Notes: generated by a model from the letters alone, not told the origin. A stretch of 64,000 bases of DNA from Gemmatirosa kalamazoonensis (GCF_000522985.1 NZ_CP007128.1:3270220-3334219); one strand, 5' to 3'; numbered from the stretch's first letter, positions 34,501 to 42,092 are shown. A program made the numbers and translations.

Positions 34501-34543
34501 GTCGGCGGTGCGGGTGTACTTCACGTTAGGCCTGGCATTCTGA
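31478..34543 (+). CDS. Secreted MA-clan metallopeptidase with beta-propeller and outer-membrane barrel
   Basis: A ~1021-residue protein. Signal peptide: LRSLAVLGCLTARAALAQG. The zinc peptidase domain (~55-290) has HELTHVFHLD with the downstream Glu in WLTEGLAVYFE, a gluzincin pattern. Residues ~310-590 are PD40/WD40-like strands (DTQWTEPRWSPDGRIVAA, NGAPSWSPDGRRLYWSSDRT, GDPAPSPDGRVLGAL), a TolB-type propeller. The last ~380 residues look like an outer-membrane barrel of the BamA/D15 class (TFGVRGFAGGAQQG, ending VRVYFTLGLAF). The first ~25 codons coincide with repeat element G, so the true start (ATG 31478, GTG 31505 or GTG 31511) is uncertain. Function beyond surface proteolysis is unknown. 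Confidence 0.82.
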   Translation: MTWPVRADTVSVERGAGSVEHRGRVRSTLRALRSLAVLGCLTARAALAQGVDPRGDWRTLATPHFRVHFPTTLDDQGRQAAAAAERAWGLLASELAPPRGPVDLVLTDNVDFSNGYAQRVPTNRIVIYAQPPIDASSLRAFYGDWLPIVITHELTHVFHLDRTRGVWRLAQGIFGRNPALFPNSYGPSWLTEGLAVYFESRLTGAGRIVGSQHRLIARAAAADAEIPRLDQLSLAGSVFPLGDRAYAYGSLVVDYIARHGGPQKVGDFVDRQSAQLIPWRLDHAARAAFGLSFTDAWRAWRDSVVRDVGARRDTSAWRELTRSGWFVESPRWADARTLLYGANDGRSVPALERVDVAGDRRRLGRRNSLSPNVPLPGGRVLFAQTDFTDRFEVRSDLWVQDASVGDPGFGAASRGQRRLTRGARLTSPDARADGSIVAVQSAAGLTWLVRVSPDGRTIVPLTRASADTQWTEPRWSPDGRIVAAVQLVRGGHSAVVVLDTTGRALVDAVRDRAVNGAPSWSPDGRRLYWSSDRTGAPQIYAADVRDLARVGPARRLSGVTTGLGDPAPSPDGRVLGALLFHVDGYHVAVTDEARLDAVATDGDATYYTAASRLAAEAERTTGATTRYRPWRSLLPRYWTPISGPSDGGSVTLGAATSGVDVLGRHSYAAQATMNLDTRDLEGGVAYRYARLAQPLVDLSASQSWVYDSTLVRASGVLDTVPLFRRSRTAALTLTFTRPRVRTGASLSVGALYEQRGYTSTFAPLVPRADSILGRSFPALFVSAGWSNTRRPVRSISPEDGVSLSGSVQQRWQEGRLGPWSRRATGVGRLFKSLDLPGFAHHVLALRAAGGATDARTATELTAGGVSGSSAEVLPGLTIGDPSRTFGVRGFAGGAQQGVRAAAGSVEYRAPLALPARGARLLPVFADRLFVTAFADAGSAWCPTSVSRTAQPLCLATASGAPSRRSPTSPTWMASVGAELGLDAALSYDVPYRFRLGVAAPVAQRDLAPSAVRVYFTLGLAF
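31508..31580. repeat. Inverted tandem heptamers at the 5' end of the metallopeptidase gene (element G)
   Basis: AGCGTGG occurs at 31508, 31515, 31522 (as AGCGGGG) and 31529. After a ~19-base gap come GCTCCAC (31554), ACTCCGC (31561), GCTCTAC (31568) and GCTCGCT, degenerate reverse complements at the same 7-base pitch. The word is the same as in element F within priA. It lies between the amidase stop and the signal peptide. Confidence 0.75.
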
Positions 34544-34597
34544 GGCGCGCAGCGCCGAAGAATCCGCTCTCACCGCACCGAGCCGCCGCGCCGAGTC

Positions 34598-35116
34598 ATG
34601 CCCATCGATCCGACCGCGTTCATCCATCCCCTCGCGTTCGTGTGCGGCGACGTGACGTTGGGCGCGCACGCCAGCGTGTGGCCGTTCGCCGTGATCCGCG
34701 CCGACAGCGACCGGATCGTCGTCGGCGCCGACACCAACGTGCAGGACGGCGCGGTGCTGCACACCGATCCGGGGCTCGTCTGCTCGCTCGGCGCGCGCGT
34801 GGTGGTGGGGCACCGCGCGGTCGTGCACGGCGCGACGGTGGAGGACGACGTGCTCGTGGGCATGGGCGCGATCGTGCTGAACCGCGCGGTGATCGGCGCG
34901 GGCTCCATCGTCGCCGCGGGCGCGGTGGTGACGGAGGGCACGACGATCCCGCCGAACTCGCTCGTCGTCGGCGCGCCGGGGCGCGTCGTGCGGTCGACGA
35001 CGGACGCGCACCGGGCGGGCATCCGCCGGGGCGTGGCGTCGTATCTCGCGCTGCAGCGGCGGCACGCCGCGGGCGAGTTGCCGCGCCACGTCGGCGAGAC
35101 CGCGACGGGCGCCTAA
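34598..35116 (+). CDS. Gamma-carbonic-anhydrase-like hexapeptide-repeat protein
   Basis: A 172-residue left-handed beta-helix protein of the gamma-carbonic anhydrase/YrdA group. Repeating hexapeptides run from FVCGDVTLGAHASVWPFAVI to SIVAAGAVVTEG. The three zinc histidines are present at about H55 (GAVLHTD), H72 and H77 (VGHRAVVHG), and Arg34/Asp36 (VIRADSDRI) match the trimer salt bridge. Hydration of CO2 is possible, but many members lack measurable activity. ATG 34598 is preceded by no strong ribosome site. The TAA stop lies within GCCTAAC, which forms a hairpin with a nearby GTTAGGC. Confidence 0.88.
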   Translation: MPIDPTAFIHPLAFVCGDVTLGAHASVWPFAVIRADSDRIVVGADTNVQDGAVLHTDPGLVCSLGARVVVGHRAVVHGATVEDDVLVGMGAIVLNRAVIGAGSIVAAGAVVTEGTTIPPNSLVVGAPGRVVRSTTDAHRAGIRRGVASYLALQRRHAAGELPRHVGETATGA

Positions 35117-35131
35117 CGGTCAGCGTTAGGC
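35111..35131. terminator. Hairpin formed by an inverted pair of GCCTAAC/GTTAGGC words
   Basis: GCCTAACG (35111-35118), a five-base loop and CGTTAGGC (35124-35131) make a perfect 8-base-pair stem that starts on the stop codon of the gamma-carbonic-anhydrase-like gene. A third copy, GTTAGGC, lies at 35156. It may work as a terminator, although no T run follows. Confidence 0.5.
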
Positions 35132-35604
35132 GGCTGGACGCGCGTTGGGAGGCGCGTTAGGCGGTCCCGGGCTGTCCGGACCCGTCGCCATGGGAACGTG
35201 TGACACACGGCCGCGCAAGGGGTCCGTGGGACGCCACGTGTCGCGCAACAGCGGCACGGGAGATGCCACACGTGAAGGCGAGCAAGCCGGCGTCTGGCGA
35301 CGTCGAGCAGAGGGCGGTGCGGTCGAGTCTGGCGTGCTGCGCAACGGTGTGGAACAGCTGTCGGCGAATGCGTCTCTACCTCTTGTCTCACATGCGATTG
35401 CGCGCCTGCTGCCGAATCGGCGGTGACGCGTGAGACGGCGGCAGGGACACGTCGTCCGACAGTCCGACACGGGTGTGTGACGCACTCCATTGTGGAACCG
35501 AGCAAGCACCACTAGACTCTGCCTCCCCGCCGCCACAAGCCGTCCGTCCCGCAGCACTCGGTGCTGTCGATACATCGCCGTACCCACAGGTGGAGAGCCG
35601 TCGC
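35132..35604 (+). other. Long leader/intergenic region upstream of nrdJ
   Basis: This is the longest gap in the window (~470 bases). It holds one more GTTAGGC (35156), mixed-frame short open stretches without codon bias and a lower GC content toward its right end. There is no convincing gene. CTGCGCAACGGT at about 35336-35347 loosely recalls the core of a cobalamin riboswitch, which would suit a B12-dependent enzyme, but the rest of that consensus is not recognisable. GTGGAGAG at 35590-35597 is the likely ribosome binding site. Confidence 0.4.
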
Positions 35605-38154
35605 ATGCCGCTGAGCACCACGCCGCCCGCCATCCCCGCGCAACTCAGCCAGAACGCGCGGACCGTTCTCGCGAAGCGCTACCTCGTGAAGGACGCCGCC
35701 GGCAAGCCGACGGAGACGCCGGAGGACATGTTCTGGAGGGTGGCGACGGTGGTCGCCGAAGCGGACCGCCGCTACGGCGCGAGCGATGCCCAGGTGCAGG
35801 CGCTGGCCGAAGAGTTCTACGCGCTCATGACGCAGCGTCGCTTCGTGCCGAACTCGCCGACGCTCATGAACGCCGGCCGCCCGCTCGGCCAGCTCTCTGC
35901 GTGCTTCGTGCTGCCCGTCGACGACGCGCTGTCCAACGGGCAGAACGGCATCTATGACACGCTCCGCTCGATGGCGCTCATCCACCAGAGCGGCGGCGGC
36001 ACCGGCTTCTCGTTCAGCCGCCTCCGGCAGAAGGGAAGCATGGTGCGCTCGACGACCGGCGTCGCGAGCGGCCCCGTGTCGTTCATGAAGCTCTACGACG
36101 CGAGCACGGACGCGGTGAAGCAGGGCGGCACGCGGCGCGGCGCGAACATGGGCATCCTGCGCGTCGACCATCCCGACGTGCTCGAGTTCATCACCTGCAA
36201 GGAAGACCTCACGCAGGTGACGAACTTCAACATCTCGGTGGCCGTCACCGAGAAGTTCATGCAGGCGCTGCAGGCGGGCACGAGCTACGACCTCGTCGAG
36301 CCGTCGAGCGGCCGCGTCGTCGCGCAGCTCGACGCGCGCACGGTGTGGGACAAGATGGTGCTCGGCGCGTGGCGCACCGGCGAGCCGGGCGTGTTCTTCA
36401 TCGACGAGGCGAACCGGTACAACCCGGTGCCGCACCTCGGCGCGTACGAGGCGACGAACCCGTGCGGCGAACAGCCGCTGCTGCCGTACGACGTCTGCAA
36501 CCTCGGCTCGGTGAACGTCGGCTGGTACGTGACGGACGGCGTCGTCGACTGGGATGCGATGGCGCGCGACATCCGCACGTCGACGCACTTCCTCGACAAC
36601 ATCATCGACGTCAACAAGTACCCGCTGCCGGAGATCGACGCGCTGTCCAAGCGCATCCGCCGCATCGGGCTCGGCGTCATGGGCTTCGCGGATCTGCTCG
36701 TGCGCATGGGCATCCCGTACGACACGCCCGAGGGCGTGGAGATGGGCCGCCGCGTGATGGAGTTCCTCGACGTCGAGGGGAAGAAGGAGAGCGAGCGCCT
36801 CGCGAACGAGCGCGGGCCGTTCCCGGAGTGGGCGCGTTCCATCTGGGGCCCGGACGAGACGTGCGCGCGTGACGCGAGCGGTGCGCGCATCCGCCCGATG
36901 CAGCTCCTCCGCAACTGCAACGTCACGACGGTCGCGCCCACGGGCACGATCTCCATCATCGCCGGCTGCTCGTCGGGGCTCGAGCCGCTGTTCGCGGTCG
37001 CGTTCATGCGCAACCAGGCGGGCGTCATGATGCCCGACGTGAACGAGGACTTCGTCGCCGTCGCCCAGCGCGAGGGATGGTACTCCGACGCGCTCATGGA
37101 GCGCATCGCGAAGACCGGCTCGGTGAAGCAGTCCGAGATCCCGGAGCGGTGGCAGCGCGTGTTCGTCACCGCGAACGAGATCACCCCCGAGTGGCACGTG
37201 CGCATGCAGGCCGCCTTCCAGCAGCACTGCGACTCGGCGATCTCCAAGACGACGAACTTCGCCCACACGGCGACCGTCGACGACGTGCGCGCGATCTACG
37301 AGCTCGCGTACGAGTTGAACTGCAAGGGCGTCACCGTCTACCGCGACGGGTCGCGCGACAACCAGGTGCTGTCCACCGGCGCCACCGAGCAGGCGAAGAA
37401 GGAGCGCGAGAAGGGCGGGGCGCCCGCCGCGGCTTCCGTCGCCGCACCGGGCGCGGGCGAGCTGCCGGCGCTGAAGCGGCAGGTCGGTGAGCTCACCGGC
37501 ACGATCGCCGAGCTCGAGGCGGAGCTCGAGCGCACGAAGAAGAGCCTCTACGACGCCGAGGCGGAGAACCTGCAGCGCCGCGCGAAGCGTGCGCGCCCCG
37601 ACAAGCTCCGCTCGACGTCGATGCGCAAGGAGACGCCGTTAGGCACGATGTTCGTCCACATCTCGGAGGACGACCGCGGCCAGCCGTTCGACGTCTTCAT
37701 CAACCTCGGCAAGGCCGGCGGCTCCGCGATGGCGGACGCCGAGGCGTTGGGCCGCATGATCTCGCTCGCGCTGCGCAGCGGCATCCCGCTCATGGAGATC
37801 CACCGCCAGCTCCGCGGCATCAGCTCCGACCGTGCCGTGGGCCTCGGCCCGAACAAGGTGCTCTCCGTGCCCGACGCCGTCGGCCTCGCGCTCGAGGAGT
37901 GGTGGCGCGACAAGCAGGGCGTGCAGCAGGAGCTGCTCGCGCCGACGCTCCCGATGCAGACGCCCGTCGCGTCGATCCCGGTGGTGCCCGCTCCGGTGGC
38001 GAACGGTGGCGCGGAAGCGCAGGCCCAGCTCGGGCTGCAGGCGTACGATCCCGGCGAGTCGTTCATGGGCACGTGCCCCGACTGCGGCAGCCAGCTCGAG
38101 TTCGCGGAAGGGTGCGTGAAGTGCCACGTGTGCGGGTTCAGCGAGTGCGGCTGA
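35605..38154 (+). CDS. nrdJ: Class II (adenosylcobalamin-dependent) ribonucleotide reductase
   Basis: An 849-residue reductase that makes deoxyribonucleotides with or without oxygen. The alpha/beta barrel core has RFVPNSPTLMNAGRPLGQLS with one redox Cys, GGGTGFSFSRLR, the active-site finger NPCGEQPLLPYDVCNLGSVN, and NVTTVAPTGTISIIAGCSSG. A coiled coil (~630-665) links it to a second conserved part (MFVHISEDDRGQPFDVFINL) and a C-terminal zinc ribbon with thiol shuttle (CPDCGSQLEF, then CVKCHVCGFSECG). ATG 35605 follows GTGGAGAG; an in-frame extension upstream has no codon bias. It seems monocistronic, with a terminator at 38194. No NrdR gene is in the window. Confidence 0.96.
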   Translation: MPLSTTPPAIPAQLSQNARTVLAKRYLVKDAAGKPTETPEDMFWRVATVVAEADRRYGASDAQVQALAEEFYALMTQRRFVPNSPTLMNAGRPLGQLSACFVLPVDDALSNGQNGIYDTLRSMALIHQSGGGTGFSFSRLRQKGSMVRSTTGVASGPVSFMKLYDASTDAVKQGGTRRGANMGILRVDHPDVLEFITCKEDLTQVTNFNISVAVTEKFMQALQAGTSYDLVEPSSGRVVAQLDARTVWDKMVLGAWRTGEPGVFFIDEANRYNPVPHLGAYEATNPCGEQPLLPYDVCNLGSVNVGWYVTDGVVDWDAMARDIRTSTHFLDNIIDVNKYPLPEIDALSKRIRRIGLGVMGFADLLVRMGIPYDTPEGVEMGRRVMEFLDVEGKKESERLANERGPFPEWARSIWGPDETCARDASGARIRPMQLLRNCNVTTVAPTGTISIIAGCSSGLEPLFAVAFMRNQAGVMMPDVNEDFVAVAQREGWYSDALMERIAKTGSVKQSEIPERWQRVFVTANEITPEWHVRMQAAFQQHCDSAISKTTNFAHTATVDDVRAIYELAYELNCKGVTVYRDGSRDNQVLSTGATEQAKKEREKGGAPAAASVAAPGAGELPALKRQVGELTGTIAELEAELERTKKSLYDAEAENLQRRAKRARPDKLRSTSMRKETPLGTMFVHISEDDRGQPFDVFINLGKAGGSAMADAEALGRMISLALRSGIPLMEIHRQLRGISSDRAVGLGPNKVLSVPDAVGLALEEWWRDKQGVQQELLAPTLPMQTPVASIPVVPAPVANGGAEAQAQLGLQAYDPGESFMGTCPDCGSQLEFAEGCVKCHVCGFSECG

Positions 38155-38193
38155 TCGGCTGACGCGCCGGGCGCGGCGCGCGCCGGATGTGAC

Positions 38194-38244
38194 GAGACCC
38201 GGGGCTCCACGGTTGCGACCGCGGATCCCCGGGTCTCACCTTTT
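38194..38244 (+). terminator. Factor-independent terminator after nrdJ
   Basis: GAGACCCGGGG (38194-38204) pairs with CCCCGGGTCTC (38227-38237) and is followed by ACCTTTT. The 11-base stem plus T run is the clearest intrinsic terminator in the window. Confidence 0.8.
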
Positions 38245-38278
38245 GCTGGTCACGCATCAGAGACCCGCATCGCGAACC

Positions 38279-39616
38279 ATGTCGACGCTCGCTGCCGCCG
38301 TACTCGCCGCCGGCCTCGCCGCCGCGCGCCTAACGCAGGCCCAGCCCGCCGTACCCGACACCATCGGTGGCCTGCCACGCCACGCCGTGCTCGGCGTCGC
38401 GGTCACCCGCGACTCCGCCGCGGCGGACGGCCGCGGCGTCGTGATCCAGGCCATCGGGCCCACCGGCACCGCCGCGCTCGCGGGCGTGCACGCCGGCGAC
38501 CGCGTGCTCACCTTGAACGACACCGCGGTGACCGACGTCGCGACGTTCGTCGCGCGCAGCGGTCGACTGCTCGCCGGGCGGCCGGTGACCCTGCGTGTGC
38601 GCCGCGGCCGCGACACGCTCGAGCTGCGCGCGCGCGCCGTGGCGCGGCCGCTGGAGGCGGCGGCACCCGGCGTGACGGTGGACTACGGCTCGGTGGAAGG
38701 TGCGGGCGTGCGACGCCGCACGATCACCGTGCGGCCGGCGACGCCGGGCCGCCATCCCGGGCTGCTGTTCATGGGCGGCGTCGGCTGCTACTCGCTCGAC
38801 GGCCTGCGCGAGCAGGGCGGCTACGGCACGCTGATCTACGGGCTCGCGCGGGCCGGCTACGCCGTGATGCGCGTGGAGAAGGTGGGCATGGGCGACAGCG
38901 ACGGGCCGTCGTGCGACAGCCCCGCTGCCGACCTGCACCTCGAGATCGCCGGCCTAACGGCGGGGCTCCGCGCGCTGCGAGCCGACCCGCGCGTGGACAG
39001 CGCGCACGTCGCGATCGTGGCGCACAGCATGGGACCCATCGAGGCCTCGATCGTCGCGGACTCCATCCCGGTCTCCGCGCTCGTGCTCGCGGAGACCACG
39101 GGGCTGAACTGGCTCGAGTACGACCTCGCGAACGCGCGGCGACAGCTCGTGCTGCTCGGCCGCCCGTACGACGAGGTGGAGCGCGAGATGCGCCTGCACG
39201 TGCAGTGCGCCTACCGCTTCCACGTCCTCCACGAGACGCCGCAGGCGATCACCGCCGCGCTGCCCGGCTGCGCGGGGAATCTCGCGCTGCCGCAGCCGTA
39301 CACCTACATGCAGCAGGTCGGCGACGTCGACCAGGCCGAGCACTGGAAGCGCATCGACCGCCCGGTGCTCGTGATCTACGGCACGTCCGACTTCGTCACG
39401 TCGGAGGCCGACAGCCGGTACCTCGTCGACATGATCAACGGGTTCCATCCGGGGCGCGCATCGCTGCGCGTCATCGAGGGGATGGACCACGGCCTCGAGA
39501 GCGCGCCGCCGCCGCGCGAGGCCATCCGCCAGCAGCGCGCGGGGCCGGGCGAGGCGCACCCCGCGCTGCTGCCGACGGTGCGTGCGTGGCTCGACCAGGC
39601 TGTGAAGCCCGCCTAG
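38279..39616 (+). CDS. Exported alpha/beta hydrolase with N-terminal PDZ domain
   Basis: A 445-residue protein with a signal peptide (STLAAAVLAAGLAAARLTQA). Residues ~40-130 form a PDZ domain (HAVLGVAVTRD, GPTGTAALAGVHAGDRVLTL, PVTLRVRRGRDTLEL). The hydrolase part (~150-445) has an oxyanion region (LLFMGGVGCYSLDG), a nucleophile elbow with Ser (VAIVAHSMGPIEAS), an acid in YGTSDFV and the catalytic His in GMDHGLES. PDZ and hydrolase in one chain suggests a peptidase or esterase acting on membrane or surface substrates; no substrate is evident. ATG 38279 is taken because the signal peptide starts right after it; a longer frame begins at 38189. Confidence 0.82.
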   Translation: MSTLAAAVLAAGLAAARLTQAQPAVPDTIGGLPRHAVLGVAVTRDSAAADGRGVVIQAIGPTGTAALAGVHAGDRVLTLNDTAVTDVATFVARSGRLLAGRPVTLRVRRGRDTLELRARAVARPLEAAAPGVTVDYGSVEGAGVRRRTITVRPATPGRHPGLLFMGGVGCYSLDGLREQGGYGTLIYGLARAGYAVMRVEKVGMGDSDGPSCDSPAADLHLEIAGLTAGLRALRADPRVDSAHVAIVAHSMGPIEASIVADSIPVSALVLAETTGLNWLEYDLANARRQLVLLGRPYDEVEREMRLHVQCAYRFHVLHETPQAITAALPGCAGNLALPQPYTYMQQVGDVDQAEHWKRIDRPVLVIYGTSDFVTSEADSRYLVDMINGFHPGRASLRVIEGMDHGLESAPPPREAIRQQRAGPGEAHPALLPTVRAWLDQAVKPA

Positions 39617-39635
39617 GGTGATTACTCCTTCCGGG

Positions 39636-39935
39636 ATGTCACAGCGCTACCATCGCTCCACGAACGGGCCGCGCCCGACGCACCCCACGCCGTACACGGA
39701 CTTCTTCGACGGCCTCGGGCCCGACCTGAAGGACGCCAACCGCGTGAGTCGGGCGCTGCACCAGCTCCTGCGCCGCCGCGCCGAGAGCGCCGACGTCGAC
39801 CTCAAGGTCGACGAGCGGGGGTTCGATCCCGACTTCCTGCCGGCGCTGCTCGACGAGATCATCGCCACGGCGCAGGCGATGAAGGACGCGGCGCTGCTCT
39901 ACTCCAAGCGACGCGGCGCCGTCGACCAGTGGTGA
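39636..39935 (+). CDS. Uncharacterised 99-residue protein
   Basis: A small, mostly helical cytoplasmic protein that I do not recognise. The N-terminus is basic and polar (QRYHRSTNGPRPTHPTPYTD). Two helices follow (DLKDANRVSRALHQLLRRR and LPALLDEIIATAQAMKDAAL), separated by a short VDLKVDERG strand. ATG 39636 is used; GTG 39618 would add six residues. It lies 19 bases after the hydrolase gene and converges on the next gene with a 10-base gap. Third-position GC is strong, so it is very likely real. Confidence 0.65.
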   Translation: MSQRYHRSTNGPRPTHPTPYTDFFDGLGPDLKDANRVSRALHQLLRRRAESADVDLKVDERGFDPDFLPALLDEIIATAQAMKDAALLYSKRRGAVDQW

Positions 39936-39945
39936 GCGCGCGCCG

Positions 39946-40281
39946 TCACTCGTCGTCGGCGTCGCCGCCGGTGGCGAGGGCGGCGCGCCCGGCGTCGGTC
40001 ACCGTCACGCGCTTGGAGTAGTCCGCGCCGCGCGCCACCGACAGCAGCCCGCGCTCCACGAGCTGCGTCATGATCTGCGTGACCTGCGCCTCGGAGAACA
40101 TCGGTCCGGGCTTGTCGAACCCCGTCGTCACCGCGGCGCGGTGCCGGGCCGCGAGCTGGTTGCGGATGCTCAGCACCAGGCCGTCCCACCGCGGGCCTGC
40201 CTCGTTCCGGCCGGGAATGGGCACGTCGATCTCCGCCACGGCTTCCTTGAGCACGAGCCGCTGGCGATCCGTCAGCTTCAT
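39946..40281 (-). CDS. Uncharacterised winged-helix-like protein
   Basis: A 111-residue protein beginning MKLTDRQRLVLKEAVAEIDV. Residues ~60-105 (SEAQVTQIMTQLVERGLLSV, then YSKRVTVTDAGRAAL) look like the second half of a winged helix: recognition helix followed by a beta wing and the TDAGRAAL helix typical of MarR/PadR-like regulators. The N-terminal half lacks a clear first helix set, so the fold is tentative. It lies 15 bases after the SARP-pseudokinase gene on the same strand, so the two are probably co-transcribed. No ligand site is seen. Confidence 0.6.
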   Translation of the reverse strand: MKLTDRQRLVLKEAVAEIDVPIPGRNEAGPRWDGLVLSIRNQLAARHRAAVTTGFDKPGPMFSEAQVTQIMTQLVERGLLSVARGADYSKRVTVTDAGRAALATGGDADDE

Positions 40282-40296
40282 GTCGACTCCGTTTCG

Positions 40297-42006
40297 TTAG
40301 GCGCCCGCCGTCGGGCGCACCGCGGCGAGCGCCGCGCGCAGCTCGCCGCCGTCGCGGTAGCGGTCCGACGGCGACTTCGCGAGACACCGCCGCACCACCG
40401 CGTCCAGCTCGGGCGTCACGCTGTCGCGCCGCTCGCGCAGCGACGGCACCGGGGCCGTGAACTTCGCGCTCACCAGATGCGTCGGGTTGCCGCTCGCGAA
40501 CGGTACCTCGCCGGCGAGCATCTCGTACAGCATGCAGCCGAGCGCGTACACGTCCCACCGGGCGTCGACGCCGGACGCGCCGGTGAGCTGCTCGGGGCTC
40601 TGGTACGCCGGCGATCCGACGCGGATTGCGGTCGACGTCCGATCGTGCGCCGTCGCGCTGACCAGCGCCTCGGCGATGCCGAGCCCCGTCACGACGCAGC
40701 CCGCGTCGCCGCCGACGACGTACTTCGGGCGCAGGTCCCCGTGACGCACGCCGCGCTCGTGGGCGTGCGCCAGCGCCGCCGCCACGTCGTCGGCGACGGC
40801 GAGCGCCTCGCCTAACGGCAGCTGCCGCTCGCGCGCGAGCCGGTCGCGCAGCGACACGCCTTCCGGGCGCGAGACCACGTAGTACACGACGTGCTCCGCG
40901 ACGCCGTGCTCGTACAGCGGCGCCACGTGCGGCTCGTCGAGCGACGCGATGCGGTCGAGGTGCGCGCCGAGCAGGTCGAAGTCGGCGCTCGTCGACACGC
41001 CGGCATCGAGCAGATGGATCTCGACCGGCACGCGCCGCGTGCGATCGAACGCCTGGTAGCTCACGATGGCGCCGACGACGTGCCGCGACGTCTGCGCGTC
41101 GATGTCGAAGCGCGCGCCGAGCGTGCGATCGAGCCACGCGAGCCGCCGGTCGCGTGCGCGCTCGCGCACCGCGTCGGCGCGCAGCGCGGCCGCCGCGCGC
41201 GCGCCGCCCCGCGCGGTCGTCGCGTCGGGCTCCTCGCCGGCGCGGAGCTGCGCGGCGAGGTCGGCGACCGCAGCATCGGGCTCGGTGCCGAGCTGCTGGC
41301 GCACCACCGTCTCGTGCACGGCGGCGAACTGCAGCGCGCCGGTGCGGTCGCCCGCGTCGGAGAGCGCGCGCATGAGACCGAGCGCATAGCGCGAGCTCAC
41401 CGGGTGCTCGGCGGCGAGCCGGCGCCACCAGGTCACCGCACCCGTGCGGTCGCCGCGCGCGGAGCTCTCGGCGGCGAGCGCCTCGAGCGACGCGGTGTGC
41501 AGCCGCGCGAAGTGCGCGCGCTGCGCGTCGGCCCAGTGCTCGAACTCCGGCGCGTCGCTCACCACGAAGCCGTCGAGGAACGGACCCTTGTACAGCGCGA
41601 CGACTCGCTGGTGTGCGCCCGCTTCCGCCGCTTCCTCGAGCTCCTGCACGTCGGAGCTGATGACCGCGGGGTTGAGCTGCAGCGCCGACGTGCCGAGGAA
41701 CAGCGCGTCGCCGCCGAGCGCGTGCTGCAGCGCGTGCAGCGCCTGGCGCAGCGCGTGGCGCGCGCGCTCCTCGTCGACGTCGGGCCACAGCACGCCGACC
41801 AGCTTGTCGCGGCTGATCGGCCGCGTGCCCGCGGCGGCGACCAGCACGAGCAGCGCCAGCCGTCGGCGCTGGCTCGCCGCGCCGGTGTGGGGCTCGCCGT
41901 CGTCGCGCAGCAGCACGCCGCCGAACGTCGTCAGTCGGAGCACGCGAAAGGGTCGCAGGGGAGGGGATCGTGCATCGACGGTGGGCGCGGGTAGGCGGAT
42001 CACCAC
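40297..42006 (-). CDS. SARP-type regulator (BTAD domain) fused to a pseudokinase
   Basis: A 569-residue protein. The N-terminal part is a SARP/BTAD module: an OmpR-like winged helix (LTTFGGVLLRDDGEP, RRRLALLVLVAAAGTRPISR, GVLWPDVDEERARHALRQAL) and a TPR-rich BTAD region with YKGPFLDGFVVSDAPEFEHW. The C-terminal ~260 residues are kinase-shaped (LYEHGVAEHVVYYVVSRPEG, GSPAYQSPEQLTG, DVYALGCMLYEMLAG) but lack key residues: VAIK is VPVEIHLL, HRDxKPxN is HGDLRPKY and DFG is GLG. It is therefore probably a non-catalytic sensor or scaffold. GTG 42006 is preferred because a TATCTT box ends 7 bases before it (leaderless). The stop TAA lies in GCCTAAC. Divergent from a true kinase gene. Confidence 0.82.
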   Translation of the reverse strand: MVIRLPAPTVDARSPPLRPFRVLRLTTFGGVLLRDDGEPHTGAASQRRRLALLVLVAAAGTRPISRDKLVGVLWPDVDEERARHALRQALHALQHALGGDALFLGTSALQLNPAVISSDVQELEEAAEAGAHQRVVALYKGPFLDGFVVSDAPEFEHWADAQRAHFARLHTASLEALAAESSARGDRTGAVTWWRRLAAEHPVSSRYALGLMRALSDAGDRTGALQFAAVHETVVRQQLGTEPDAAVADLAAQLRAGEEPDATTARGGARAAAALRADAVRERARDRRLAWLDRTLGARFDIDAQTSRHVVGAIVSYQAFDRTRRVPVEIHLLDAGVSTSADFDLLGAHLDRIASLDEPHVAPLYEHGVAEHVVYYVVSRPEGVSLRDRLARERQLPLGEALAVADDVAAALAHAHERGVRHGDLRPKYVVGGDAGCVVTGLGIAEALVSATAHDRTSTAIRVGSPAYQSPEQLTGASGVDARWDVYALGCMLYEMLAGEVPFASGNPTHLVSAKFTAPVPSLRERRDSVTPELDAVVRRCLAKSPSDRYRDGGELRAALAAVRPTAGA

Positions 42007-42013
42007 CGCAGGC

Positions 42014-42019
42014 AAGATA
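42014..42019 (-). promoter_or_regulatory. Candidate -10 (TATCTT) for the SARP-pseudokinase gene
   Basis: On the minus strand TATCTT ends 7 bases before the GTG at 42006, so transcription would start at or next to the start codon. The same hexamer is seen ahead of the PP2C gene (29497-29492, minus). Confidence 0.45.
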
Positions 42020-42078
42020 GCAAGTCGACCGCTCGGACCGAGGGAGGAACGACCCTGGTAGGGGCCACGGCGGGGTCG

Positions 42079-42084
42079 TATAGT
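42079..42084 (+). promoter_or_regulatory. Candidate -10 (TATAGT) for the divergent kinase gene
   Basis: TATAGT ends 8 bases before the ATG at 42093, giving a near-leaderless transcript. Together with the TATCTT on the opposite strand it defines a compact divergent promoter of ~70 bases. Confidence 0.45.
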
Positions 42085-42092
42085 GAGCACCG

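Noticed and set aside
35330-35360. Firm call of a cobalamin riboswitch
   Set aside because: Only a fragment (GCAACGGT) resembles the core; the flanking conserved stems could not be traced by eye.
35132-35604. Short open frames upstream of nrdJ as genes
   Set aside because: They lack codon-position GC bias and ribosome sites, overlap each other in several frames and resemble no protein.
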